Below are positions 14,122-23,132 of a stretch of 64,000 bases of DNA, in pieces; position 1 is the first letter of the stretch, and every line of letters starts with the position of its first letter. Source of the DNA: Desulfobacteraceae bacterium Eth-SRB2 (GTDB lineage: Bacteria; Desulfobacterota; Desulfobacteria; Desulfobacterales; UBA11574); contig RPGQ01000001.1 in assembly GCA_004193595.1 (NCBI GenBank), positions 276,418 to 340,417 of the forward strand, in the 5' to 3' direction. Under the pieces are notes generated by a model, which was not told the DNA's origin, made no database searches, and saw only the letters and a program-made list of their open reading frames with translations. The position numbers were made by a program, and so were the translations under genes.

Positions 14122-15594
14122 TTAGTGTAATGTCACGGGCATTCCCATCATCGGCCAGAGAATATAGACCGCAAAAGCGACCACAGCCATCATCATGATA
14201 CTGGCCGGTATGCCGTACAAAAAGAATTCTCCGGTTGTAAACATCTTTGAATCGTAAGCAATTGCATTGGGCGCCGCCCCCACCAGCAGCAAAAACGGCA
14301 TGCCCGCCGTCACCAGGGAAGCAAAAAGAATCACTTCCGGAGCCACGCCAAGATAGGGAGCAATCACCAGTGCCACCGGCAGAGAGATGGCAATGGCTGC
14401 CACGTTCATAATGAAATTGGTCATAATCATGACAAAAAATGCGATGCTCAACACGAAAACAAACCAGTTGGCTTTTTGAAACATGACCAGCCAGTTCACG
14501 GCCATCCATCTGGCGGCGCCGGTATCCCAGAGACAGAAACCGATGCTCATGGCGCCGGCAAACAACAGGATGATGTTCCACGGAACATCTTCGAGATCGT
14601 CGAGATCGAGAATGCCGGTGATAAAAAACAGGATGGTTGAAATCAGGATGATGGCTGTCTTGTTAATCGGCTGTAACATCGGAACAAAGGAACGCAGGGA
14701 CATGGTCAGGATACAGGCAAAGACGATAGCGGCAGCCAAAATCTCTTTGCGGGTAATAGCACCCAGTTCGGCATTAAGAAGTCTGGCTTTTTCCCTCAAG
14801 CCGGGGATGACCTTTTTTTCGGGTTTGAAAAAGATCATAAAAAATCCCCACAGAAGAAACGTCATGAGCCATCCGATGGGGAACATATAATAGCTGAGCT
14901 GAAAAAAGGAAATGCCTTTCCCCACAATATCGTTATAAAAACCGACGGCCACGGCACCGCGCGCCGCTCCCAAAAGTGTCACGATGCTGCCGGCCCCGGC
15001 CACATAGGCCATGCCGATAAAGAGTCCTTTGCCGAATTTGGTGGGTTTGTCTCCTTCTCCGTAAAGGCTGTAAACCGCCAGCAATAGGGGATAAATTGTT
15101 GCTGCCACGGCAGTATGGGCCATAATGTGCGTCAGGGCTGCGGTAACCACAAAACATCCCAGATATATCATGCTGGTTTTTTCTCCTACGATTATCAGCA
15201 TCTTATACGCCAGGCGCTTGGTCAGACCTGTCTTGGTAAAAACCAGTCCGATAACAATGGACGCAAAGATAAACATTACCGAAGGATCCATAAAATCGTT
15301 AAAAGCTACCTTGGCCGGACGAATCAGGTAAAGGGCCTGAAGGACACCGATGGCCAGACTGGTTACGCCGATGGGCACCACTTCAAAGACCCACCAGGTT
15401 CCGGCCAGCAGAAAAACGGCAATCGCCCCTTTTCCCTCTTTGCTCAAGGGAAAATGTTCTCCCATGGGATCTACGGCATCGGGCCAGGGAGATGAATAAA
15501 AAGTTGCTGCAAATAGTGCTATTCCTATTGAAAGTAACAGATATCGTTTCCAGTCAAACTTGCCCTTTTCAAGGACCACAGAATCGCTTGTCAT
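14122..15594 (-). CDS. DASS/SLC13-family anion:sodium symporter
   Basis: A 490-residue polytopic membrane protein with about 11-13 hydrophobic segments. It carries family features such as the opening W-W-E-PIGVTSL region (WWVFEVVPIGVTSLAIGV), IMAHTAVAATIYPLL and a C-terminal segment GMPFLLLVGAAPNAIAY. DASS carriers import dicarboxylates, citrate or sulfate with sodium. In a sulfate reducer sulfate or a C4 acid is possible; substrate cannot be read from sequence. AAGGAG lies eight bases before the ATG. The CBS protein gene 80 bp downstream reads the same way and may be co-regulated or a nucleotide-sensing partner (inference). Confidence 0.85.
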   Translation of the reverse strand: MTSDSVVLEKGKFDWKRYLLLSIGIALFAATFYSSPWPDAVDPMGEHFPLSKEGKGAIAVFLLAGTWWVFEVVPIGVTSLAIGVLQALYLIRPAKVAFNDFMDPSVMFIFASIVIGLVFTKTGLTKRLAYKMLIIVGEKTSMIYLGCFVVTAALTHIMAHTAVAATIYPLLLAVYSLYGEGDKPTKFGKGLFIGMAYVAGAGSIVTLLGAARGAVAVGFYNDIVGKGISFFQLSYYMFPIGWLMTFLLWGFFMIFFKPEKKVIPGLREKARLLNAELGAITRKEILAAAIVFACILTMSLRSFVPMLQPINKTAIILISTILFFITGILDLDDLEDVPWNIILLFAGAMSIGFCLWDTGAARWMAVNWLVMFQKANWFVFVLSIAFFVMIMTNFIMNVAAIAISLPVALVIAPYLGVAPEVILFASLVTAGMPFLLLVGAAPNAIAYDSKMFTTGEFFLYGIPASIMMMAVVAFAVYILWPMMGMPVTLH

Positions 15595-15674
15595 ATACCA
15601 TTCTCCTTATCTGAAATATTATAACGGTCGCTGATTCGAGCCGGTTATCAATTATGCCGGACCTCTTTGATTGC

Positions 15675-16229
15675 TTATAGTTCGCAGGCTTTCATCGCCC
15701 GGACAATCTCCGTAAACAGATCGGTTTTCCTTAAGATCCCCACGATCTTGTCGTCTTTCATCACAAGCAAAGACTGATGATGACCCATGACAAGTTGATT
15801 GATAGCCCTGTCCAGGGTTTGACCTTCATTAATGTATTCCCCTTCACCGGGGGTGTACATAAATTCTTTTACTTTTATCCGGGCGGCTTTTCTGCAAATA
15901 TCATCCATGGGTTTGTCCCAAAAGCGGAGTTCTTCGAGCATGGTCTCTTGAAACCGCTTAGTTAAACCAAAACGGGATAATGATCCCGGAATACCCATTG
16001 CTTCATATTTCGGTTCCAGAGCCCTCATTACATCCAGCTGACTCACTTTGCCGACAATATTATCATCTTTATCATATATCAGAACTGCCCGGTGCCGATA
16101 CCGGGACTTATCAAATTTTTCTTGCGCCTTTTCCAGGGCGATAACAGTATCGAATAAAGTGGCATCTTCCGAAACCGTCGCATATTCCGCAAGCGAAACC
16201 ATCAATTCTTTTACAAGTTTTTTTTTCAT
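15675..16229 (-). CDS. CBS-domain pair protein
   Basis: A 184-residue cytoplasmic protein with two CBS motifs: MVSLAEYATVSEDATLFDTVIAL...IYDKDDNIVGKVSQLDVMRAL (about 9-70) and FMYTPGEGEYINEGQTLDRAI...VMKDDKIVGILRKTDLF (about 117-175), joined by a helical linker. Such modules bind adenine nucleotides. GGAGGG precedes the ATG. It is encoded between an anion carrier and a receiver cluster; whether it regulates either is not visible from sequence. No HTH or catalytic domain is attached. Confidence 0.85.
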   Translation of the reverse strand: MKKKLVKELMVSLAEYATVSEDATLFDTVIALEKAQEKFDKSRYRHRAVLIYDKDDNIVGKVSQLDVMRALEPKYEAMGIPGSLSRFGLTKRFQETMLEELRFWDKPMDDICRKAARIKVKEFMYTPGEGEYINEGQTLDRAINQLVMGHHQSLLVMKDDKIVGILRKTDLFTEIVRAMKACEL

Positions 16230-16448
16230 AACAACCCTCCTGAATCATTTGATATAGTGCCTTTGTCTTTAGGGATAAATGTATAGGTTGGAAATTTGCC
16301 GGCAGGATGTTATAGATATTTTCTTGTTTTTCTATCTGTATCAAAGCCGTTATTTTCTGAACCAACCCCGATATACGGTGCAAGCGAATTTTAGAAATGA
16401 CCTCCAAGTAAACGGTGTATCAGTCACTATCAGGGCTATTACAAGCCA

Positions 16449-16877
16449 TCACCAGCCTCGTCTTTTAAGAAGGCCTTTAATCTCAGCTTGACGAATACGC
16501 TCTTCATGTTCTGCCTTGATTTTGTGAGCACTCATGATTTTTTCCACCAGAATCTCTGTCTCGGTAGGCTTCATAAGATAATCATAAGCGCCTAATTTCA
16601 TTCCTTCAATGGCAGTATCAACCGTTGCGTTGCCGGTGAGCATGATAACATGGGCAAGTGGCCTTAAGTCCTTAATTTCCTTTAGGGTCTGAATGCCGTC
16701 TTTTCCCGGCATGAGAACATCCAGAATAATAACGTCAAAATCAAATTCCCGAACCAGGCCCAGGGCCTGGTCCCCGTCGAAAGCGGTTTTAACATCAAAA
16801 TCCCGCACCTCTAAACGCTGGGCAAGGGTCTCAACAAAATCCTTTTCATCGTCTACCAACAGTACTTTAATTATCAT
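16449..16877 (-). CDS. Stand-alone receiver (response regulator), cluster member 1
   Basis: A 142-residue receiver with acidic pair LLVDDE (about 7-12), phospho-acceptor D in DVIILDVLMPG (about 53), conserved Thr in MLTG and Lys in YLMKPT. A short charged helical tail (HEERIRQAEIKGLLKRR) replaces an output domain. The family-like start VLLVDDEKDFVETLAQRLEVR is shared with the receivers at 16951, 18195 and 23133, indicating local duplication. GGGAG lies before the ATG. It is the most distal gene of the minus-strand signalling cluster. Confidence 0.9.
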   Translation of the reverse strand: MIIKVLLVDDEKDFVETLAQRLEVRDFDVKTAFDGDQALGLVREFDFDVIILDVLMPGKDGIQTLKEIKDLRPLAHVIMLTGNATVDTAIEGMKLGAYDYLMKPTETEILVEKIMSAHKIKAEHEERIRQAEIKGLLKRRGW

Positions 16878-16950
16878 TTCTTATTCTCCCATATACCGGC
16901 TATTCTCGTTCCTCATTCATAATTTTTTGGGCTGTCTCGAATTCGCCGGC

Positions 16951-17352
16951 TTATGCAAAACTAACCGCCACCATAGAGGATTTAAATTTATTTTTGTAGG
17001 CATTTGTTACTGTCCGCAAAAGACTTTCAAGATCCACAGGCTTATGCAAATATTCAAAAACACCTAACCGGCGGGCTTCATTTTCATCCTTTTCAGACCC
17101 GTGGCCGGTCAACATGACAACCTGAATTTCAGGGTGGGCCTTTTTGGTTCGCCTTAAAATTTCCATTCCATCCATGCCGGGCATTTTTAGGTCTAAAACA
17201 ATGACATCCGGAAGATTTTCATCCATGGCCTTAAGGGCCTGTTCCCCGCTTAATGCAACATCTGCTTTCAAACCCCGTATCTCGATTCGTTCGGAAAGTG
17301 TCTTTACGAATTCTTCTTCATCATCTACCAGTAAAATTTTCATCCCTTCCAT
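16951..17352 (-). CDS. Stand-alone receiver, cluster member 2
   Basis: A 133-residue receiver: MKILLVDDEEEFVKTLSERI at the start, phospho-acceptor in DVIVLDLKMPGMDG, then MLTGHGSEKDENEARRLG and the Lys in YLHKPVD. There is no output domain. The MLTGHGSEKD segment is nearly identical to those in the receivers at 18195-18566 (LLTGRGSEKE) and 23133-24359 (ILTGHGDEKD), so these probably interact with related partners. Single-domain receivers usually work as phosphorelay intermediates or by binding target proteins. The start could be either of two ATGs three codons apart. Confidence 0.9.
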   Translation of the reverse strand: MEGMKILLVDDEEEFVKTLSERIEIRGLKADVALSGEQALKAMDENLPDVIVLDLKMPGMDGMEILRRTKKAHPEIQVVMLTGHGSEKDENEARRLGVFEYLHKPVDLESLLRTVTNAYKNKFKSSMVAVSFA

Positions 17353-17487
17353 TTTTGTCGCCTTGTTTTTTTTAAAACGTTTTCAAAAAGGAACCGAATT
17401 GGCGTCATTTTTTTCGGTTTCCCAATATCAGCTTTTCCAGCCTTTGTAAAGCGTGATCGGGATACAAATCCTGTAAAAATGCAAACG

Positions 17488-18168
17488 CTATCGCCTTATT
17501 TCATCCGGAAAACTCAGCACAATACCATGCGCGGTTTCATCTAATTTGGCAGATCCTTCCAGACAGGCGGCAATTTCTTGTAAAGCCGGCCAGTTTTCGG
17601 ATTCGGATATATTCCGAACAAACTCGGATTGGCCGGGCAGATCTCCTTTACATACTACGTTAACCACGTTTTTTCCCTCAAGTTTACGAATCCCGACATT
17701 AATTTCCCCGCCGGCGGACAAAACAGTGAAACAGCATTCCAGACTCGCAAACAGGGCCATTTGTAATTGAACATGACGGGTAACAAGAGTAACAGGTGGA
17801 CCTTCATGATCTGGGGTCATGGTTTTCAAAACAACATGCTTAAGTCTGGCAAAGCGCTGCGCCAGTGTAACCAGTTGTTCGATGGCTTCCCGAAGGTCAA
17901 TTTTCGATAGGGTTTCATCGGTGCTATGGGCAAATTTGTTGAGCCGGTCTGTTAATCCAATCCCTCGCTCAATCTGGTCTTTTATTCTAACCATAGAATT
18001 TTGAATTTTTTCCTGATGTTTAACTATAGCTTCCGGTGAAATTGATATAATGTCCCCCATCAATCCGGACGATTCTCTGATAATGGCCAGAACGTTCTTC
18101 ATTTCATGGGTGATTCCTGCCGTAATTTTTCCGAAAAAGGCAACTTCTTTGTTTGTACATTTATTCAT
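17488..18168 (-). CDS. DHp-domain protein lacking an ATP-binding site (Spo0B/ChpT-like candidate)
   Basis: A 226-residue soluble protein. Residues 10-75 form a kinase dimerisation/phospho-acceptor domain with a good H box (FFGKITAGITHEMKNVLAII, His21). The C-terminal part has the length of an ATPase domain, but no N box or G boxes are visible: where NxxxNA is expected it reads QMALFASLECCF, and there is no DxGxG. It therefore cannot be a normal kinase. The size and layout match DHp-type phosphotransferases such as Spo0B and ChpT, which pass phosphate between receivers. It sits between receiver genes and a membrane kinase gene on one strand. GAGG lies seven bases before the ATG. Confidence 0.7.
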   Translation of the reverse strand: MNKCTNKEVAFFGKITAGITHEMKNVLAIIRESSGLMGDIISISPEAIVKHQEKIQNSMVRIKDQIERGIGLTDRLNKFAHSTDETLSKIDLREAIEQLVTLAQRFARLKHVVLKTMTPDHEGPPVTLVTRHVQLQMALFASLECCFTVLSAGGEINVGIRKLEGKNVVNVVCKGDLPGQSEFVRNISESENWPALQEIAACLEGSAKLDETAHGIVLSFPDEIRR

Positions 18169-18194
18169 ATTATTACCTCATTAAAGAAAGACGG

Positions 18195-18566
18195 CTATGG
18201 ATGACTTTTTATGGCCTCTTGCATTTTTTTTATTAACTCTTCAATATCTAACGGCTTCATCAAGTAATCAAAAGCGCCCAGTTCCATTCCTTTAACACCC
18301 TCCTTTTCGGATCCTCGGCCGGTCAGTAGAATAACAGGAATTTGGGGGTGTTGAGCTTTGATTCGCCTAAGGACTTCAAACCCTCCGAGACCCGGCATCA
18401 TTACATCCAGGATGACAATCTGTGGGGTATCCGCTTCAATCATATGCAAGGCATCTTCACCGTTTAAGGCCGCCCGGGCCTGAAGCCCTCTTAATTCAAG
18501 TCTTTCGGCAAGAGTTGTGACAAATTCTTCCTCATCATCAACAAGTAAGATTTTTAAGTTTTCCAT
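18195..18566 (-). CDS. Stand-alone receiver, cluster member 3
   Basis: A 123-residue receiver: LKILLVDDEEEFVTTLAERL, phospho-acceptor in IVILDVMMPGLGG, Thr in LLTG and Lys in YLMKPLD. Start at the ATG six bases after AGGAG; this lies one base past the stop codon of the kinase gene upstream (18568-20292), so the two are translationally linked. It is the most obvious direct phosphate acceptor of that kinase. No output domain. Confidence 0.92.
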   Translation of the reverse strand: MENLKILLVDDEEEFVTTLAERLELRGLQARAALNGEDALHMIEADTPQIVILDVMMPGLGGFEVLRRIKAQHPQIPVILLTGRGSEKEGVKGMELGAFDYLMKPLDIEELIKKMQEAIKSHP

Positions 18567-18567
18567 T

Positions 18568-20292
18568 TCATTCTCCTGGACCAATCTTTGCCTTTTGGGG
18601 CAAATAAACTGAGAATATAGTGCCTTCTCTTTGCTTGCTCTTGACCTTGATGTCTCCACCCATTTTTTTCACAATACCGTAAGTAATCGCAAGGCCCAAA
18701 CCCGTGCCGTTCTCCTGTTTTGTGCTAAAAAAGGGATCAAAAATACTTTTGAGTATTTCTTCAGACATGCCGCTTCCATTGTCCTGGATAGACACTCCCA
18801 CGGTATCTGAGTCTTCTTCCCATGAGGTGATCACTATCTGACCCTCATCTTCCACCGCAGCAAGAGCATTGTTTATAATATTCAAAAAAACCTGTTGCAT
18901 CTGTCCCCGGTCGGAAGAAATACGGGGAAGATTATCTGCCAGGTGCAGTATCAACTCAATATTTCGATATAAAGCTTCCTTTTCCAAAAAACTGAGCGTC
19001 TCTTGAATAAGTTCGTTTAAATCTAATTCTACAAGTTGAATTTCCATCCGTCGTGCAAAGCCCAGCAAGCGATGGGTAATCGCACTGCAGCGTTCAACCG
19101 ATTTAAGTATCGAATCTGTCAACCCCAGAAATTTTTCCTTATTCTGAAAGTTACTGTCATATGCAACAAGATCTTTCATTAAGCCTGCTTTTTCGTTGAT
19201 AATCGCCATGGGATTATTGATTTCATGGGCCACGCCGGCAGCCAGTCTTCCGATTGATGAAAGCTTATGAGTATGTTGAAACTCACGGTAGGTTAATTCA
19301 CGTTTTTCATCGGCCTCTTTAACCCGTTTTACAAGAGTGTCAGTAAGCTTGAAAACCACCAGAATTATTAGCACGACACTGGAAATAAAAATAAATAACA
19401 TTTTACTTCTGAGCGTATGCCAGGTGTGCAACACATCAGATTTGGGTTTAACCAGAACCAGAGCATAATCAGAAGTTGAAAAGGGCGCAAAGGCTATCAG
19501 TATGTCACGTCCCTGGGGATCTCTTACCTCGGAGACGATCGGCTCATAATTTCCCCGGGGAAATGACAATGGACAATGATCCAGTATTTCCCCGTAAAAC
19601 CTGGAAGAGGTCTGTATGATTCCGCTACGGTTAATTAAAAAGGCATCGCTTTCGGGATTCAGCCCCATGGAGGCGATAATATCGTCAAACCTGCTTGTAT
19701 CAAGGGTGGTACGAAGAATCAAAGCCGAGCCGTCTTCTGTTCGTCGCGCCGCGGCAACAGCCACATGGGGAAATTTTCTGTAGCCCATGAATACATTGCT
19801 GATGTAATTTCCCTTGACCACGACTTCCTGAAACCATTTTTGTTCTGAATAATCTTTCCCCAAAAAGTCATAAGGCCCGGCATAGCTCAACTGGATGCCT
19901 TTTTTATTGATCAAGCCCAAATCGATCAAACAGCAATATTCATCCATAAGTGCTTTAAAAATACGATTCAAAGTCTTTTGGTCGGAAAGTTCTTCAAAAG
20001 AATAGGAAGCGGCAATAAATCTAATCACGGAAAGGCGTTCTTCGAAAAAAAGCTCGAAACTGTGCTTGGCCTTGTGTGTGAGTGTTTGCATTGGAATGAC
20101 GATTTCTTTTTTAATACTGGAGTGATATTCATGCTGGTAGATAACCGCCATTATGATCAGGGGCATTATGGTTATCAGGATCATCAATATAAAAATATTT
20201 CTTCTGAGTATACGATAGCGATTTGTAGCCTCATGATCAGACTCATGTAAGAGACTTTTGGTTAAACCTGCCCATAAGTTTTTGAAGTTCAT
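18568..20292 (-). CDS. Membrane sensor histidine kinase with Cache-type sensor
   Basis: A 574-residue kinase. TM1 is at about 33-52 and TM2 at about 298-316. Between them is a roughly 240-residue periplasmic region with dCache-like features (FEERLSVIRFIA, LINKKGIQLSYAGPY, AFLINRSGIIQTS), which usually binds small metabolites. H box SSIGRLAAGVAHEINNPMAI (His356), N box NIINNALAAV, G1 IQDNGSGMS and F/G2 box FFSTKQENGTGLGL are all present, so it is catalytically complete. It heads the cluster kinase - receiver - DHp protein - receiver - receiver, an arrangement that suggests a phosphorelay. Confidence 0.92.
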   Translation of the reverse strand: MNFKNLWAGLTKSLLHESDHEATNRYRILRRNIFILMILITIMPLIIMAVIYQHEYHSSIKKEIVIPMQTLTHKAKHSFELFFEERLSVIRFIAASYSFEELSDQKTLNRIFKALMDEYCCLIDLGLINKKGIQLSYAGPYDFLGKDYSEQKWFQEVVVKGNYISNVFMGYRKFPHVAVAAARRTEDGSALILRTTLDTSRFDDIIASMGLNPESDAFLINRSGIIQTSSRFYGEILDHCPLSFPRGNYEPIVSEVRDPQGRDILIAFAPFSTSDYALVLVKPKSDVLHTWHTLRSKMLFIFISSVVLIILVVFKLTDTLVKRVKEADEKRELTYREFQHTHKLSSIGRLAAGVAHEINNPMAIINEKAGLMKDLVAYDSNFQNKEKFLGLTDSILKSVERCSAITHRLLGFARRMEIQLVELDLNELIQETLSFLEKEALYRNIELILHLADNLPRISSDRGQMQQVFLNIINNALAAVEDEGQIVITSWEEDSDTVGVSIQDNGSGMSEEILKSIFDPFFSTKQENGTGLGLAITYGIVKKMGGDIKVKSKQREGTIFSVYLPQKAKIGPGE

Positions 20293-20763
20293 TATTCTTT
20301 TAATCCCTCCTGTCGAGCATGTCCCCGAATCGAAGCGTATTCTCAGAATGTAGCTTCGGGACCGATTTCCGAGGACATATCACTGAATCCGTTTGGGTAC
20401 TTTTCCCGACATTATGTACTATATTATTGTTTCGTTTTTGTACAGGCATTTTATGAGTCTATACCATATTATATGTCTATTATAGAGGGAAAAACTTGTA
20501 AACTGACATTAACCTATAAATGTTACTTTTGAACCCAGAACCCTCAACATCTGAACCCAGAACCCTCAACCCCTGAACCCTGAACCTCTGAACCTTTGAA
20601 CCCTGAACCTATGAACCCATAAACGGTTACATTTAACTTGACCCCACATAGAAAAAAAAGTATATACATGCGCTCAGTCGATGATAGTGCAATTTACAGT
20701 ATATTTGTTCAGCCATGTGAAATAACACTCAAAAGAAACCATTCTTAATATGAGGTGCTGTTG
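20293..20763. other. Gene-free gap with hairpin and word repeats
   Basis: Holds an inverted repeat GTCCCCGAA...GAAGC / GCTTCGGGAC around 20321-20362, an AT-rich stretch, and GAACCCTGAACC-type words at 20531-20621. I see no gene, and no sigma54 element facing either neighbour. Confidence 0.5.
20531..20621. repeat. 'GAACCCTGAACCT' word repeat
   Basis: Degenerate tandem units such as GAACCCAGAACCCTCAAC and CTGAACCTCTGAACC. Similar in style to CGAACATCGAAC at 25411-25450. Non-coding. Confidence 0.7.
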
Positions 20764-22890
20764 ATGCTGGTCAAAATTTTTCCATTTATTAGCTGGTTTA
20801 AGAATTACAGCCTTGATGCTTTTAGGATCGACGCTATTTCGGGGTTGACGGTGGCCCTTGTGCTCATTCCTCAGTCCATGGCTTACGCCCAACTGGCGGG
20901 GCTGCCTGCCTATTACGGACTGTACGCCTCTTTTTTGCCGCCAATGATAGCTTCCCTGTTCGGTTCAAGCCGCCAATTGGCCACCGGACCGGTAGCCGTG
21001 GTTTCGCTGATGACTGCTGCATCCCTTGAACCGCTGGCTACAGCCGGATCCGAGGGGTATATCGTCTATGCAATCTTGCTGGCCCTTATGGTAGGCGTCT
21101 TTCAGTTTACCCTGGGGGTCTTGAGGCTCGGTCTGGTGGTCAATTTCCTGTCTCACCCGGTAGTGAACGGTTTTACCAACGCCGCATCGATTATTATCGC
21201 TTCTTCCCAGCTCTCAAAAATGTTCGGCGTATATGTGGACAAGGCCCATCATCACTATGAAACGATCATTCGGGTGATCCAGTCAGCAGTTCATTATACC
21301 CACTGGCCCACCTTGTTTATGGGAACCCTTGCTTTCGCAATTATGTACGGATTAAGACGAATATCTCCAAAAATTCCCAATGTACTTGCGGCCGTAGCAG
21401 TGACGACCATTATCTCTTATACCACTGGATTCAATCATAACGCCACGGTAACTCTCTCCGCTATTGAGTCCGCCGGCGTCAAAGACACAATCGTAAACTT
21501 CAACAAGGCCGTAATGGGTATTCCTGATCTGGCAGAAAAACGCTCAGAGACCGGAAAAGTCATGGACAAAGCTAAAAAATCCGGTGATACTATCTCCATA
21601 CTCAGGGCGCAACATGATCTGGATGTCATTGCCATACAAATTGAAAGACTCAAGCATTACGCCCATATTCACAGAACAGAACTCAGAAGCCTTCTCTTCA
21701 AAGGTATTGAACAACCGGATGGTTCTCTAAAGTTTTATACCGGCAACGAGGCGGTCGCCGGGCTCAAAGATGATGGCCGTATCTGGCGCATCAAAGTTGG
21801 CAATAGGCAGCTCATTACGGACAAACTGCTCCTATCGGGTGGTGGCGCGGTGGTGGGTGTTATCCCTGAAGGCCTTCCATCTCTGAGCATACCCAAGATT
21901 AATTTCAAGATACTCCTCCATCTTTTTCCGTTTGCCGCTATTATCTCACTCCTGGGCTTTATGGAGGCCATTTCCATCGCCAAGGCCATGGCCGCCAAGA
22001 CCGGTCAGAGACTGGATCCCAACCAGGAACTCATCGGACAGGGACTGGCCAATATTCTGGGTGCTGTCGGCAAAAGTTACCCTGTTTCCGGATCTTTTTC
22101 CAGATCAGCCGTTAACTTACAGTCTGGAGCTTTATCAGGTCTTTCCAGTGTGATCACGAGCCTGATGGTGGTTGTTGTGCTCCTGTTTTTTACGCCGCTC
22201 CTTTACCACCTCCCCCAATCGGTTCTGGCCGCTGTCATTATGATGGCAGTCATCGGCCTGGTGAATGTCACCGGGTTTATTCATGCCTGGAGGGCTCAAT
22301 GGTATGATGGGGTTATTGCCATTATCAGTTTTGTTTTGACGCTTGCCTTCGCGCCACACCTGGAAAAAGGGATTGAAATCGGTGTGGTCTTATCTCTTTC
22401 TGTGTTTCTCTATAAGAGCATGAGGCCCAAAATAGCGACACTGTCCAGATGTGACGATGAGTCGTTGCGAGATTGTGTTGCTCTGGGGCTTAAACAATGC
22501 GAGTACATGGCTATGGTACGTTTTGACGGCCCGCTTTTTTTCGCCAATGCCAGCTATCTCGAAGACCAGATTACGGAGATTATGCTTGGCAAGAAAAATT
22601 TGAAACATATCATTATCGTTTCAAACGGAATAAACGATATGGATGCATCGGGCGAAGAGGCCTTAGCCCTGTTAGTGGATAGAGTCAGAAGTGCGGGTGT
22701 TGACATTTCCATGAGCGGCGTAAACGAGCCGGTTATGAAGCTTCTAAAGCGTACCCACTTCTTAGAGCATATAGGAGAGGATCACATTTATCCCACTATG
22801 GAAAGCGCCATCGATGCAAACTATGCCCAAACTCATAGTGAAGGTCTCGAGGAAAAATGTCCTCTCCTGACCGTCTGTTTTCTGGAATAG
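20764..22890 (+). CDS. SulP-family anion permease with STAS domain and a large hydrophilic insert
   Basis: A 708-residue transporter. The N-terminal signature DAISGLTVALVLIPQSMAYAQLAGLP and the C-terminal STAS domain (from about 560: MVRFDGPLFFANASYLEDQI) define the SulP family, which takes up sulfate or bicarbonate. Unusually, about 130 hydrophilic, partly helical residues (about 235-365, KDTIVNFNKAVMG through ITDKLLLSGGGAVVG) interrupt the membrane core. Start ATG 20764, six bases after GAGGTG, rather than the GTG at 20755. It stands alone between repeat-filled gaps. Sulfate import is plausible in a sulfate reducer. Confidence 0.9.
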   Translation: MLVKIFPFISWFKNYSLDAFRIDAISGLTVALVLIPQSMAYAQLAGLPAYYGLYASFLPPMIASLFGSSRQLATGPVAVVSLMTAASLEPLATAGSEGYIVYAILLALMVGVFQFTLGVLRLGLVVNFLSHPVVNGFTNAASIIIASSQLSKMFGVYVDKAHHHYETIIRVIQSAVHYTHWPTLFMGTLAFAIMYGLRRISPKIPNVLAAVAVTTIISYTTGFNHNATVTLSAIESAGVKDTIVNFNKAVMGIPDLAEKRSETGKVMDKAKKSGDTISILRAQHDLDVIAIQIERLKHYAHIHRTELRSLLFKGIEQPDGSLKFYTGNEAVAGLKDDGRIWRIKVGNRQLITDKLLLSGGGAVVGVIPEGLPSLSIPKINFKILLHLFPFAAIISLLGFMEAISIAKAMAAKTGQRLDPNQELIGQGLANILGAVGKSYPVSGSFSRSAVNLQSGALSGLSSVITSLMVVVVLLFFTPLLYHLPQSVLAAVIMMAVIGLVNVTGFIHAWRAQWYDGVIAIISFVLTLAFAPHLEKGIEIGVVLSLSVFLYKSMRPKIATLSRCDDESLRDCVALGLKQCEYMAMVRFDGPLFFANASYLEDQITEIMLGKKNLKHIIIVSNGINDMDASGEEALALLVDRVRSAGVDISMSGVNEPVMKLLKRTHFLEHIGEDHIYPTMESAIDANYAQTHSEGLEEKCPLLTVCFLE

Positions 22891-22916
22891 CGTCCTAACC
22901 CGGATAAACCGGAAAA

Positions 22917-23064
22917 GTTTGAAATGATCTAAAGTTTGAAATGATCTAAAGTTTGAAATGATCTAAAGTTAAGGAGTCGCTACGTTCCAGCTTTTTACTT
23001 TAGATAAATTTGATAGAATACCATAACTTTAGGCACTTTAGATCACTTTAGTCACTTCACACTT
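22917..23064. repeat. 'CTAAAGT' inverted repeat, family D, copy 1, with 17-bp tandem
   Basis: Begins with three copies of GTTTGAAATGATCTAAA (17-bp unit) and ends with ACTTTAGGCACTTTAGATCA, the inverted counterpart. Copies at 39655-39778 and 56440-56606. It fills most of the gap before the cytidylate-kinase-like/receiver gene. Confidence 0.8.
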
Positions 23065-23132
23065 AATAATTTTAGATACTAAAGCGATTCATTGGTGCAA
23101 TCTGATTTTGATAATGAAAAAGGAGGCTTGAA

